A DNA stretch of 64,000 nt. Origin: Polyangiaceae bacterium. GTDB lineage: Bacteria > Myxococcota_A > Polyangia > Polyangiales > Polyangiaceae. A program made the translations under genes and the position numbers. A model generated the notes under the pieces. That model searched no databases. It worked only from the letters and a program-made list of their open reading frames with translations, and was not told where the DNA came from. Shown one piece after another: positions 51,733-60,389 of this stretch. The stretch covers positions 1,116,001-1,180,000 of the forward strand of contig JAHBVY010000001.1 in assembly GCA_019637265.1 (NCBI GenBank). Direction: 5' to 3'. How positions within the stretch are numbered: the first letter of the stretch is position 1; each line of letters starts with the position of its first letter.

Positions 51733-52515
51733 TCAAATGAGGCCTGCCTCGGGGCTCGACGCGCTGGCGTAGAGCTTCTTCGGCATGCGCCCGGCGAGGA
51801 ACGCCTTGCGCCCGGCGCTCACCGCCTCTCGCATCGCCTCCGCCATCTGCAGCGGGCGCTGGGCCAGGGCGATGGCGGTGTTCATCAGCACCCCGTCGCA
51901 GCCGAGCTCCATCGCCACCGCGGCGTCGCTCGCGGTGCCCACCCCGGCGTCGACGATCACCGGCACCTTGGCCTGCTCGATGATGATGCGGAGGTTGTAA
52001 GGGTTACGGATCCCGAGGCCAGAGCCGATGGGCGCCGCCAGCGGCATCACCGCGGCGCAGCCGATGTCCTCCAGCTTGCGGCACACGATGGGGTCGTCGA
52101 TGCAGTACGGCAGCACGGTGAAGCCCTCTTTGACGAGCACCTTGGCGGCCTCCAGCGTCTGCTCGTTGTCGGGGTAGAGCGTCTTCGGGTCGCCGATCAC
52201 CTCGAGCTTCACCAGCTCGGCGATGCCGAGCTCACGCGCCAAGCGGAGCGTGCGGATCGCCTCCTCCGCGGTGTAGCAGCCCGCGGTATTGGGCAGGATG
52301 GTGTACTGACCGCTCAGCACCAGCTCCATCATCGAGCCGGCGCCGCGGTCCTTCAAATCCACGCGGCGAAGCGCGACGGTGACCACCTCGGCGCCCGAGG
52401 CCTCGAGCGCGGCGCGCGTCTCCTCCACGTCGCGGTACTTCCCAGTGCCGACGAAGAGCCGTGAGCCGAAGCGGTGCGAGCCGATGGTGAGCGCGTCGTC
52501 CATGGAAAAGCGCAT
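51733..52515 (-). CDS. thiG: Thiazole synthase
   Basis: 260 residues from the ATG at 52515 (52503 also possible); the frame is open to 52710 through repeat DNA and is rejected there. ThiG builds the thiazole phosphate ring from DXP, dehydroglycine and ThiS thiocarboxylate. Visible motifs: [39 protein letters not shown], the Schiff-base lysine in [28 protein letters not shown] and the glycine-rich [29 protein letters not shown]. ThiS, ThiF and ThiO are not adjacent. Confidence 0.96.
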   Translation of the reverse strand: MRFSMDDALTIGSHRFGSRLFVGTGKYRDVEETRAALEASGAEVVTVALRRVDLKDRGAGSMMELVLSGQYTILPNTAGCYTAEEAIRTLRLARELGIAELVKLEVIGDPKTLYPDNEQTLEAAKVLVKEGFTVLPYCIDDPIVCRKLEDIGCAAVMPLAAPIGSGLGIRNPYNLRIIIEQAKVPVIVDAGVGTASDAAVAMELGCDGVLMNTAIALAQRPLQMAEAMREAVSAGRKAFLAGRMPKKLYASASSPEAGLI

Positions 52516-52609
52516 ACCGAATGCACCCAGCGCCGGCAAGCCTGCCCAAGGCGACCCCATGGCAGAGCCGGGGGCGACGAACACCAACGCAGCCCATATG
52601 GACGAGGTA

Positions 52610-52683
52610 GGGCAGGCCCCTGTGCCTGCCCCCTCGCGGCGCCACTCGTCGCGGTGCCGTCTAACCCCCAAACCCCAAACCCT
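52610..52683. repeat. REP-like palindrome plus G-rich dispersed repeat upstream of thiG
   Basis: GGGCAGGC...GCCTGCCC at 52610-52631, then (on the minus strand) GGGTTTGGGG, GGGGGTTAGACGGCACCGC at ~52651-52683. The second phrase is one of four tail-A copies of the dispersed motif. Confidence 0.7.
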
Positions 52684-52714
52684 TCGCTCGATCTCGAAGG
52701 CGATCTCCACCTGG

Positions 52715-53503
52715 CTAGGTCGCGAAGAAGGCTGACAGCTCGGCGAGCGGCGCCGGCGTGAGCCCCAGCTCGCGGAGCCGCGTCACGTCACTCCGCGCGA
52801 CCACCAGCGCGCCGCCCGACTGCAGGCCCGCCATCAGTTGAGCGACCACCCGCTCCGTCCCGGCGTCCGCGAAGTAGATGAGGACGTTCTTACACAAGAT
52901 GAGATCCCAGCTGCCGGGCGGTGGCCCCTGCATCAAATCGCGCACGATGAAGCTCGCTTGGAGCGACGACGCGATCGTCACCGCGCCGTCCTCCAGCGCC
53001 ACGTAGCGCGCGCGCCAGCGCGCCGGGAGGCTCTCCTCCGACCCCGCCGGGTAGCGGCGGCTCTGCGCGCGCTCGATCGCCGGCCCGCTGCGATCGATGC
53101 CCACCACCATCGCGTTCAAGCCGAGCTCGGCGCACAGCATCGCCAAGGTCCAGGTCTCTTCTCCGGTGGAGCAGCCCGCCGACAACAAGCGCAGCCGCCC
53201 GCCGCGCGCGGCGCGCTGCTCGAGCCAGCTCCCGAGCGCCGCCCACTGCGTCGGATCACGGTGGAAGCGCGTCTCCCCCACCCGCAGCTCATCCGCCAGC
53301 TGCGCCAGCCAGCGCCGATCTCGAAGGCGTTGGGCGAGTGAGCCTTGCGTCGCGGGGGCACGCTCGATCGCCCGCGTGAGGCGCGCGACCACCCAGCCCG
53401 GCACCGCGCCCCCCGCGCCCCGGAGCCCCACGCCCAGCTCGCGCTCGAGCTGCTGGAGGACCTGCTGGATCACCGCGGGATCGAGCTCGGCGTCGTTCAC
53501 CAC
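52715..53503 (-). CDS. cheR: CheR-type chemotaxis protein methyltransferase
   Basis: About 262 residues from a GTG at 53503 (53500 also possible) that overlaps the cheW stop. CheR methylates glutamates of chemoreceptors with SAM. The N-terminal helical domain with [13 protein letters not shown] (equivalent of TNxTxFFRxP) is followed by the SAM-binding [17 protein letters not shown] and the LCKNVLIYF motif. No receptor, CheA or CheY gene is in the window, so it serves a system encoded elsewhere or the adjoining CheW. Confidence 0.92.
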   Translation of the reverse strand: MVNDAELDPAVIQQVLQQLERELGVGLRGAGGAVPGWVVARLTRAIERAPATQGSLAQRLRDRRWLAQLADELRVGETRFHRDPTQWAALGSWLEQRAARGGRLRLLSAGCSTGEETWTLAMLCAELGLNAMVVGIDRSGPAIERAQSRRYPAGSEESLPARWRARYVALEDGAVTIASSLQASFIVRDLMQGPPPGSWDLILCKNVLIYFADAGTERVVAQLMAGLQSGGALVVARSDVTRLRELGLTPAPLAELSAFFAT

Positions 53504-54009
53504 GCCGCGGCCCCGCTCCCCTCGCGCCGCGCGGCCTGCGACAGCACCCGCTCGACGTCGAGCACCACGCAAGGTGGCGAGACCGGGATCATCCCCGCGC
53601 CGACCGCGCGCACTTGGGGGCTGAGCGTGTCCGGCAGCTCAGCGAGGCCGCGCGCCGGGATCTCCCGTAAGCCTGCCAGACCATCCACCAACAGGCCCGC
53701 GCGACGGCGCTGACGGTCGCGCGCCACCACCACCCGCGCGTCGGCGCCCCGCCCCGCGCTCGCGCCGCCGAGCAAGAGCCCCAGATCGAGCACCGGCAGC
53801 ACCTCCCCGCGCAAGCTGGTGACGCCCGCGATCACCTCGGGTGCGTGGAACACGCGCGTGAGCGGGCGCAGCCCGATCACCTCCTGCACGTCCGCCAGCC
53901 GCAGCACATAGTGAGACTGACTGACCACGACGCAGATGCAGCGGGTGTCGAGGGACTGCCCCAGCGCGCTCGCTTCGCCGCCCGCCGCTCCATCCATGGA
54001 GGGGCTCAT
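53497..54009 (-). CDS. cheW: CheW-type adaptor
   Basis: 170 residues from the ATG at 54009, 1 bp from the acyltransferase stop. The CheW fold is evident: CICVVVSQSHYVLRLADVQEVIGL, VFHAPEVIAGVTSLRGEVLPVLDLGLLLG (the receptor/CheA-binding core) and the final strand GMIPVSPPCVVLDVERVL. It overlaps cheR by several bases, so the two are translated together. It would couple receptors to a CheA kinase encoded outside the window. Confidence 0.93.
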   Translation of the reverse strand: MSPSMDGAAGGEASALGQSLDTRCICVVVSQSHYVLRLADVQEVIGLRPLTRVFHAPEVIAGVTSLRGEVLPVLDLGLLLGGASAGRGADARVVVARDRQRRRAGLLVDGLAGLREIPARGLAELPDTLSPQVRAVGAGMIPVSPPCVVLDVERVLSQAARREGSGAAAW

Positions 54010-54010
54010 A

Positions 54011-54937
54011 TCACCCGCCAGCTCCCAGTTCACGGGCCCGCGCGGCGTGCGCTGGTTTCAGCGCTTCGAGCGCTGGCCGCTCGGGTGGAGGTCGCTTCCA
54101 GCGGCGGTGGAGCCACAGCCACTCGGCGGGGCGCGCTCGCACCTGGTCGGCGAGGGCTTCCGTGAGGGCGCGCGTGACGCGCTCGGCCCAGGCTCGCTCA
54201 GGGACCCCCGGGGGCTCGAACCGCGCGACCACCTCCAGCCGCTGCCTGCCATCCGCCAGCCGCTCGGGGAACACCGCGACCAGCGGCGCCCGGTAACGCG
54301 CGGCGAGCAACGCCGGCGCGAGATCCACGTCGGCCAGCTCGCCCAAGAACGGGTGAGTCACTACCGCGCGCCGCCGCTCCGGCGCCTGATCGATCACCAT
54401 CGCCAGCGCACCGCCGCGCGGAAGCTCCCGCGCCGCCGCCCGCGTCACCGCCCCGGCGCTCACCAGCTGCACCCCGTAGCGACGCCGGAGCCCCTGCCAC
54501 AGCAGGTCGGCGAGCTTCGACGAGAAGTGCTTGGTGACCACCGTGAGCCGCCGCTCGCGGGCCATCGCGCACGCCGCCAGATCCCAGTTGCCGGTGTGCG
54601 CCGTCGCCACCACCACCCCCGTGGGCTCCGTCAGCAAGCGCCGGAGCTCGGGCCCCATCACGACGACGCGCTCGAGCGAGCGCTTGCCCGGCAGGCTCAA
54701 CCACACGAGCTCGAGCACACCACGGCCTAGCCCCGCGTAGACCTCGGGCGCTACCCGAGGATCGAGCCCCGCGCGCGCGAGCGACGCCTCCACGTGGGCG
54801 CGCCGCACCCGCAGCACCCCACCCACCAGCCACGCCAGCGCGCGACCCACGGGCTGACACAGCCAGAGCCCGAGCTTGGTACGGAGCACGAACGGGAGCG
54901 CCAGCAGAGCGGCCGCGAGCGCCCCCCAGAGCATCAC
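54011..54937 (-). CDS. LpxL/HtrB-family lipid A acyltransferase homolog
   Basis: 308 residues, ATG at 54937. An N-terminal membrane helix (~3-20) is followed by the acyltransferase motif TAHTGNWDLAAC (HxxxxD), KHFSSKLADLLWQGLRRRYG and MVIDQAPERRRAVVTHPFLG, all typical of the late acyltransferases of lipid A synthesis; the WLWLHRRWK end is diagnostic. It adds secondary acyl chains to lipid A on the cytoplasmic face or acts on another lipid. Its start overlaps the upstream gene (ATGA), and cheW begins 1 bp after its stop. Confidence 0.88.
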   Translation of the reverse strand: MMLWGALAAALLALPFVLRTKLGLWLCQPVGRALAWLVGGVLRVRRAHVEASLARAGLDPRVAPEVYAGLGRGVLELVWLSLPGKRSLERVVVMGPELRRLLTEPTGVVVATAHTGNWDLAACAMARERRLTVVTKHFSSKLADLLWQGLRRRYGVQLVSAGAVTRAAARELPRGGALAMVIDQAPERRRAVVTHPFLGELADVDLAPALLAARYRAPLVAVFPERLADGRQRLEVVARFEPPGVPERAWAERVTRALTEALADQVRARPAEWLWLHRRWKRPPPERPALEALKPAHAARARELGAGG

Positions 54938-55239
54938 CCTGCGGCGCCCCGAGACCCCGTGCTCGCGAAGCCCGCCTTGCGGGTCTGCTTGGTGGCGGCG
55001 TCCACGTGGCCCGCGAACACTTGTGCGCTGTCCACCACGTAGCTCTCACCCTTCACCGTGCGGAGCAAGAGCAGGCTCCCCTGGCGCTTCAGCCCCTCCA
55101 CCCGGCTCACGCTGAGGCTGGCCCCGGCGTGCGCGAGGTACAGCGTCAGGTGGCGCCCGTCAGCCGGGGTGTACCAACCGGCCTCATCCTCTTTGCCCTC
55201 GGCCAGCGCGAGGAGCGCGCTCAAATGCTCGTCCGTCAT
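54934..55239 (-). CDS. Small conserved-looking protein of unknown function
   Basis: 101 residues from the ATG at 55239; the longer frame to 55443 is antisense-like and rejected. It is a compact, soluble protein: helix MTDEHLSALLALAEGKEDEA, then strands HLTLYLAHAGASLSVSRVEGL, LLLLRTVKGESYVVDSAQVFA and a basic tail (AATKQTRKAGF). No family is recognised. Its stop overlaps the acyltransferase start by 4 bases, making it the first gene of the block with the acyltransferase, cheW and cheR. Confidence 0.65.
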   Translation of the reverse strand: MTDEHLSALLALAEGKEDEAGWYTPADGRHLTLYLAHAGASLSVSRVEGLKRQGSLLLLRTVKGESYVVDSAQVFAGHVDAATKQTRKAGFASTGSRGAAG

Positions 55240-55328
55240 GCCCGAGGCTCTGCTCGACGAACGCTCGGCTGTCAAGCCAGGGGCGACGTGGGCGTGGGGG
55301 CGCCGCGCCTGGTAGGCTCGACGCGCCC

Positions 55329-56231
55329 ATGGCGAAGCAGCCCGCCCCGAAGGACTCGAGCCGAGCCCAGCGCTCGGGCGACAGGAGCCCAGACGAAGCG
55401 CCCGCCGGCGGCGCGGCGCTGGACCCGGACGAGGCGGGCTCACGCGGCGCGGGCGGCCGCGTGTTCACGCGCGAGGAGCACGTGGTGGTCGACCACGTGA
55501 ACAAATACTTCGGCAGTTTTCACGCGCTGCGCGACATCAGCATGACCATCCGCCGCGAGCAGATCGCCGTCATCATCGGCGGCTCCGGCGCGGGCAAGAC
55601 CACCTTGCTCAGGATCTTGGTGGGCCTCGAGCGGCCGAGCGACGGGCATTTGTACCTGGATGGTCAGGACATCGCGCGGATTAGCGAGCACCAGCTGAAC
55701 AAGGTGCGGAAGAAGTGCGGCATGGTGTTCCAGTACGCCGCGCTGCTCGACTCCTTCAACGTGATGGACAACGTGGCCTTTCCCTTACGGGAACACACCA
55801 AGCTGAAGGAGCGCGAGATCCGCGAGCGCGTGAAGGAGAAGCTCAACATCTTGGGGCTGGTGGACATCGAAGATCGCTTCCCGTCTCAGCTCTCCGGCGG
55901 CATGAAGAAGCGCGTGGGCCTCGCGCGCGCCCTGATGTTGGAGCCCGAGTTCCTGGTGTACGACGAGCCCACGAGCGGCCTCGACCCGCTCACGAGCCGC
56001 ATGGTGGACGCGCTCATCCATGAGACGCGCGACCGCTTCGGCGTCACCAGCGTCGTGATCAGCCACGACATGGCGAGCGCGATCAAGATCGCGGACTACG
56101 TGTTCTTGCTGAACAAGGGCACCATCGCCGATCAGGGGACGCCGCGCGAGCTGGTGGACGGCAAGAGCCCGATGGCGAACGAGTACTTCGCCTCGAGCGG
56201 CATCGACGCCAGGGGCCTGCTCTCGGATTAG
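55329..56231 (+). CDS. ABC transporter ATP-binding protein, MlaF/MCE type
   Basis: 300 residues, ATG at 55329. A ~45-residue hydrophilic extension precedes the ATPase. Walker A GGSGAGKT (84-91), Q-loop VFQYAALLDSFNVMDNVAFPL, signature LSGGMKKR (188-195), Walker B LVYDEP (209-214), SGLDP and H-loop SHDM are all intact. The sequence is close to classical MlaF/Mkl ATPases, closer than the other two such genes in the window. Neither permease nor MCE protein is adjacent. It diverges from the gene block beginning at 55239. Confidence 0.9.
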   Translation: MAKQPAPKDSSRAQRSGDRSPDEAPAGGAALDPDEAGSRGAGGRVFTREEHVVVDHVNKYFGSFHALRDISMTIRREQIAVIIGGSGAGKTTLLRILVGLERPSDGHLYLDGQDIARISEHQLNKVRKKCGMVFQYAALLDSFNVMDNVAFPLREHTKLKEREIRERVKEKLNILGLVDIEDRFPSQLSGGMKKRVGLARALMLEPEFLVYDEPTSGLDPLTSRMVDALIHETRDRFGVTSVVISHDMASAIKIADYVFLLNKGTIADQGTPRELVDGKSPMANEYFASSGIDARGLLSD

Positions 56232-56282
56232 TCAGCTTTCCTGGCGCGATGAACGGTTCGCCGTTCGTCGTGCTCGAATCAG

Positions 56283-57899
56283 TCAGCTGGCCTCGGCATC
56301 ACCTCGCGCGGCGGCGGGGCGAGCCAGGTGCTCGGCGTGAGACTCCTGGGCTCGCCGTAGGGCGCGGCGCAGGTCGCGGAGCATCAAGGGGCAGCTGAGC
56401 GCCATCCAGCTGAGCAGCATCCCGAGCACGGCGCCGGTGACGCCGAGCCAGGCGATGAGCGGCGGGGTGCAGAGCACCATGGCCAAGGCGGCGAGCGCGC
56501 CGCCCAGGGCCTGCCCTTTCAAGATCCCGCTGCCGTTCAAGAACACGATGATGCTGGCGAAGGTGCCCGTGACCGCGATCCAAGCGCCGAACGCGAGCAA
56601 CGCCCCGGGCGTGGGCACCGCCGCCTCCTGGCGCGTCCAGAGCAAGATCAAGGGCTCACCAACCAGCACCAAGCCGGCGCCCGTGAGCAGGCCCATGCTG
56701 GTGGTGTAGAGCAGCGAGCGCTTGAAGGTGCGGAGGATCCAAGCGTGGTCGCCGCGGCTCTGGGCCTCGGCGTAGGCGGGCCACAGGGAGTTCACCGGGA
56801 TGAAGATCAGGCTGAACGCCGCCGTCCCGAGGCGGTAACACACGCTGAAGGGCGTCACCGCGGCGGGCCCCAGGACCGATGAGAGCATCACGGCGGGCGC
56901 GGCGGCCAGCGCCGACGTGCTGAGCTGCGGCATCAAGAACAGGACCCCCTGGCGGCGCAGATCACCGACTATATCCGCACGGTAAACTGGCCTGAGCTGG
57001 CTGAAGATCGGGCCCAGGCTCCGCGCCGCCATCAGCCCCACGCCCCAGTTGACGAGCAAGGTGGGCGCCACCGTCATCGCGACGAAGGCGGTGAACGGCA
57101 CCCGCAGCGCGCCCCCCAAGAACACCGCCAGCAAGGTGAGCGCGCTGGTCACACAGGTGCCGAGGCCGTTCACCCACCCCAGCTGCAGCCCAGTAGCGAA
57201 GCGCACCCCCGCCATGAGCGGCAGCCCCAACGCGAAGCCGGCGAACACCACCGCGAGCGCCGGGCCCGTCTGCGGCGCCAGGGCGTGATTTTGCACATTG
57301 AAATAGGACCCCCACGGCAACAGGAGGCAGAGCGGCAGCCCCAGCGCGAGGAGCGCGAGCCCAATCTGCGCGAGCAGCCGCCGCCCGGTGTACAGCAGAT
57401 CGCGGATCGCCTGCTGATCGTCCCTGCCGAACGCCGCCGAGATCTTGTTTTGGAGCCCCAACCCCAAGCCCAAGTCAGCGAAGCTGAGCAGCTGCACCGT
57501 CCCCACCAGGGTCATCCACAGCCCGAAGGCCTCCGTGCCCAAGTAATGGAGCGCGACCGGCAGCTGCACCAGGTGCACCCCCAGCGTGACCACACGCGCC
57601 GCCGAGCCCGACAGCGTGGCCAGCGCGATCAGGCGGTTCCGACGCTGGCGGGTGGCGCTCAGCCGCTCGGCGCCGCAGCCCCGAGGCTCCGCGCCATCAC
57701 CCAATGTCGAGACGCTCGAGCGCTCCGTAGACTCGGCCCCGGCGCCCTGCGACTCGGCTCCATCGCCCGATGTCGAGACGCTCGAGCGCTCCGCGGCGCC
57801 CTGCGGCTCAGCCCCAGCGCCCTGCGACTCGGCCCCAGCGCCCTGCGGCTCGGTCTCCCCGCCCTGCGGCTCGGCCCCGCTCGATGTTGGGGTGCTCAA
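56283..57899 (-). CDS. Polysaccharide flippase, Wzx/MATE-like, with repetitive N-terminus
   Basis: 538 residues. The first ~85 residues are low complexity, with repeats of GAExQGAGAES and ERSSVSTxGDGAE, then a basic RQRRNRL leads into about twelve membrane helices. LALHYLGTEAFGLWMTLVGTVQLLSF-type helix 2/3 order, ADLGLGLGLQNKISAAFGRDD and the FIPVNSLWPAYAEAQSRGD loop fit the polysaccharide-transport branch of the MOP superfamily. It would flip undecaprenyl-linked oligosaccharide. It lies 77 bp downstream of the Wzc-like gene on the same strand. The cytoplasmic N-tail is unusual for the family. Confidence 0.88.
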   Translation of the reverse strand: MSTPTSSGAEPQGGETEPQGAGAESQGAGAEPQGAAERSSVSTSGDGAESQGAGAESTERSSVSTLGDGAEPRGCGAERLSATRQRRNRLIALATLSGSAARVVTLGVHLVQLPVALHYLGTEAFGLWMTLVGTVQLLSFADLGLGLGLQNKISAAFGRDDQQAIRDLLYTGRRLLAQIGLALLALGLPLCLLLPWGSYFNVQNHALAPQTGPALAVVFAGFALGLPLMAGVRFATGLQLGWVNGLGTCVTSALTLLAVFLGGALRVPFTAFVAMTVAPTLLVNWGVGLMAARSLGPIFSQLRPVYRADIVGDLRRQGVLFLMPQLSTSALAAAPAVMLSSVLGPAAVTPFSVCYRLGTAAFSLIFIPVNSLWPAYAEAQSRGDHAWILRTFKRSLLYTTSMGLLTGAGLVLVGEPLILLWTRQEAAVPTPGALLAFGAWIAVTGTFASIIVFLNGSGILKGQALGGALAALAMVLCTPPLIAWLGVTGAVLGMLLSWMALSCPLMLRDLRRALRRAQESHAEHLARPAAARGDAEAS

Positions 57900-57976
57900 T
57901 CGCTCCTCTACGCTCAGCTCAGCCTGTGCCTGACTGCCCTCGGTGGGTGGCCCCGCGCTCGGTGCAGCCAGCGCGC

Positions 57977-60196
57977 TCAGCTCTGCGCCGCGTCGTCTTC
58001 ATCCGACGCGTAGGCTGACTGGTAGTAATACTGCATGCCGTACTCGCCGTAGGCATTCCGGCTCGCCGAGGCACCATTCAAGACGCCACCCACCAAGGTG
58101 CCCTTCACGTTGCGAATGGAGCGCACGGCGCGGCGCGCGATGTCCTTGCGCGTCTTGAAGGCGCGCACCACGAACACGGTGCCATCCACCCGCGTGGACA
58201 GCACCACGCCATCCGTCACGGGGCCGAGTGGCGGGCTGTCGATGACGACGCGATCGAAGCGCGCGCGGAGCTCGTCCAGCACCTTGCCGAAGGACTCGCT
58301 GTGCAGCAGCTCGGCGGGGTTCGGCGGGATGGGGCCGCAGGGCAGCACGGAGAGCCGCGGCACCTCGGTCTCGAACAGGCCTTGATCCAAGTGGGCGATG
58401 TCGAGCAGCGCGTTCGTGATGCCGGCGCCGCCGCTGCTCCCGAACACCCGGTGGATGCGCGGGCGGCGCATGTCGCAGTCGACCAGCACCACCCGCTGCC
58501 CGGCCTGCGCCATCGCCGTGGCGATGCAGCAAGCCAAGGTGGTCTTGCCCTCCATCGGCGCCGCGCTGGTGATGAGCAGCGTTTTGTAAGGATTGTCAGG
58601 CGACATGAACATGATGTTCGTACGGATCGCCCGCGCCGCCTCGGCCGCGCCGCTGGTCGGGTGGGTGTGCACCACCAAGCCCAACTGCTCGTCCCCAGCG
58701 GGGCCACGGCCGCGCCGCTCACGCCGTGAGCGCTTGGGCCCAGGATCTGCGTGCTCCAGCGCGGGCAACACCCCCAAGAGCGGCAGCTCTGGGTCCACAT
58801 CGGCCAGCGTCTTCACGCTCTTGTCCAGGAACTCACGCCCCACCACCAGGCCCGCGCCGAGCACCACCCCAGCGACCAGCCCCGCCGCCAAGTTCACCGG
58901 CAGGCTCGGCTGCACTGGATCATTCGGGAGCGTCGCCTCATCCACCACGTGGATGTTGTTGACGCGCATCATCAGGGTGAGGTCGCTCTCCTTGGTGCGG
59001 TCGCGCACCAGGGAGTAGAGCCGCTCCGTGTTGTCCTTCGAGCGCCGCAAGCGGTTGAACTCGATCTCCATCAGGTTCAGCTCCAGCGCCCGCTTGTTCG
59101 CTGCGTTGTACAGGCTCTGAAGTCCGTTTACCTGACGGCTGGCGGCGGTGTAGTCGCGATCCACGCCGCCCTTCACGTTCTTGATCTCGCGCACCACGGC
59201 GGCGCGCGTCGTCTCCACGCGAGAGCTCGCCGCGGCGACCTCGGGGTGGAGCGCCCCCTTGCCCTCGGCGAGCAAGCCGTCACGCTGCTTGACGGAATCG
59301 ATGTAGCCCTCGCGCAGCCGCTGCAAGAGCGGGCTCGCGAGCAGCTCCGTCGACGGTAAATCCGCCGGATCTTTCTCGTTGATGCCGGTCAGCACCGAGC
59401 GCCGCGCGCTCAGCTCCTCACGCTTGGCGCGCACCTCCGTGAGCAGCTCGTTCAGCTTACCCATCTCCGCGCGCAGCATGTTCGACTGCTCGTCCATGGA
59501 GAGGGAGAGGATGTTCTTGTCCTTCTTGTACTTGTGCAGATCGAGCTCTTGACTCTCGAGCTCCCGCTTCAAGGTGCCCTCTTGACCACGGAGCCAATCC
59601 ACCGCGGAGTTGGTGGAGTCCAAGACGTCATCGAGGTTCTGCTTGCGGTAGCTCTCGATCACCGTGGTGACGATGCGCTGGGCGCGCACCGGATCGGCGT
59701 CGCGGAAGGCGATGGTGACCAGCCGGCTCTGCTTCTGCGGCTCGATGGCGAGCCGCGACGTCAGCACCGCCGCGGCGTCGTCCACGCTCACCTCGGGGAT
59801 GGGCAGCCCCTCTGCCGAACGACGATTCCTGAGGAACGCCGGATCGCGATGCAAGCTCAGCGTCTGCACCACGCGCTTGGCCAAGCGCCGCGACTCCAGG
59901 ATGCGGTACTGGGTCTCGTAATACTCGCGGTTGTTCAGGTACGCTCCAGTCCCCATTTCCACCACCGACTGGATTTCGTTGCCCAGGGGGCGGGGGGGGG
60001 TTGGATCGATCTGGATGGTGCCGCTCGAGCGGAAGATCTCCGTTTGGCGGAAGGTGATGACGACCGCGACCACCAGCGTCAGCGCCACCGCGCCCACGAA
60101 GAAGCCCCAGCTCTTGCGGAGCGCCGCCGAGACCGCGCTCAGGGTCACCTGAACGCCCTGGCTATCCCCTCCCTCGGCCTCCTCACGCTCCTGCAT
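57977..60196 (-). CDS. Wzc-like polysaccharide co-polymerase / BY tyrosine kinase
   Basis: 739 residues from the ATG at 60196. The N-terminal membrane helix (WGFFVGAVALTLVVAVVI) opens a Wzz domain with a long coiled coil (~150-420), and a second helix lies near ~445 (LPVNLAAGLVAGVVLGAGLVVG) with the proline-rich segment before it. The cytoplasmic BY-kinase domain shows Walker A SAAPMEGKTT, Walker A' VVLVDCDMRRPRIH and Walker B VVIDSPPLGPVTD, and ends in a Tyr cluster (AYGEYGMQYYYQSAYASDED), the autophosphorylation site. It controls length and export of surface polysaccharide with a Wzy/Wzx system; the flippase is next to it. A G-rich repeat at 60234-60262 lies just upstream. Confidence 0.93.
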   Translation of the reverse strand: MQEREEAEGGDSQGVQVTLSAVSAALRKSWGFFVGAVALTLVVAVVITFRQTEIFRSSGTIQIDPTPPRPLGNEIQSVVEMGTGAYLNNREYYETQYRILESRRLAKRVVQTLSLHRDPAFLRNRRSAEGLPIPEVSVDDAAAVLTSRLAIEPQKQSRLVTIAFRDADPVRAQRIVTTVIESYRKQNLDDVLDSTNSAVDWLRGQEGTLKRELESQELDLHKYKKDKNILSLSMDEQSNMLRAEMGKLNELLTEVRAKREELSARRSVLTGINEKDPADLPSTELLASPLLQRLREGYIDSVKQRDGLLAEGKGALHPEVAAASSRVETTRAAVVREIKNVKGGVDRDYTAASRQVNGLQSLYNAANKRALELNLMEIEFNRLRRSKDNTERLYSLVRDRTKESDLTLMMRVNNIHVVDEATLPNDPVQPSLPVNLAAGLVAGVVLGAGLVVGREFLDKSVKTLADVDPELPLLGVLPALEHADPGPKRSRRERRGRGPAGDEQLGLVVHTHPTSGAAEAARAIRTNIMFMSPDNPYKTLLITSAAPMEGKTTLACCIATAMAQAGQRVVLVDCDMRRPRIHRVFGSSGGAGITNALLDIAHLDQGLFETEVPRLSVLPCGPIPPNPAELLHSESFGKVLDELRARFDRVVIDSPPLGPVTDGVVLSTRVDGTVFVVRAFKTRKDIARRAVRSIRNVKGTLVGGVLNGASASRNAYGEYGMQYYYQSAYASDEDDAAQS

Positions 60197-60389
60197 CAGA
60201 CAATCAGTGCTCGAACCCGCGCTGCCTCGCGTTGCGGTGCCGTCCAACCCCCCGAACCCTCACGAAGAGCGAGCCCAGCGCGCTCACGGCGCGCGCGGTG
60301 GGCCAGGATTTTGAAGGCGGCGTGAAGGCAGGATGTGCTAGCAGAACCCATCGAACCCGCTTTCAAGGGGCTGGAGCAGTACTTTGGAT

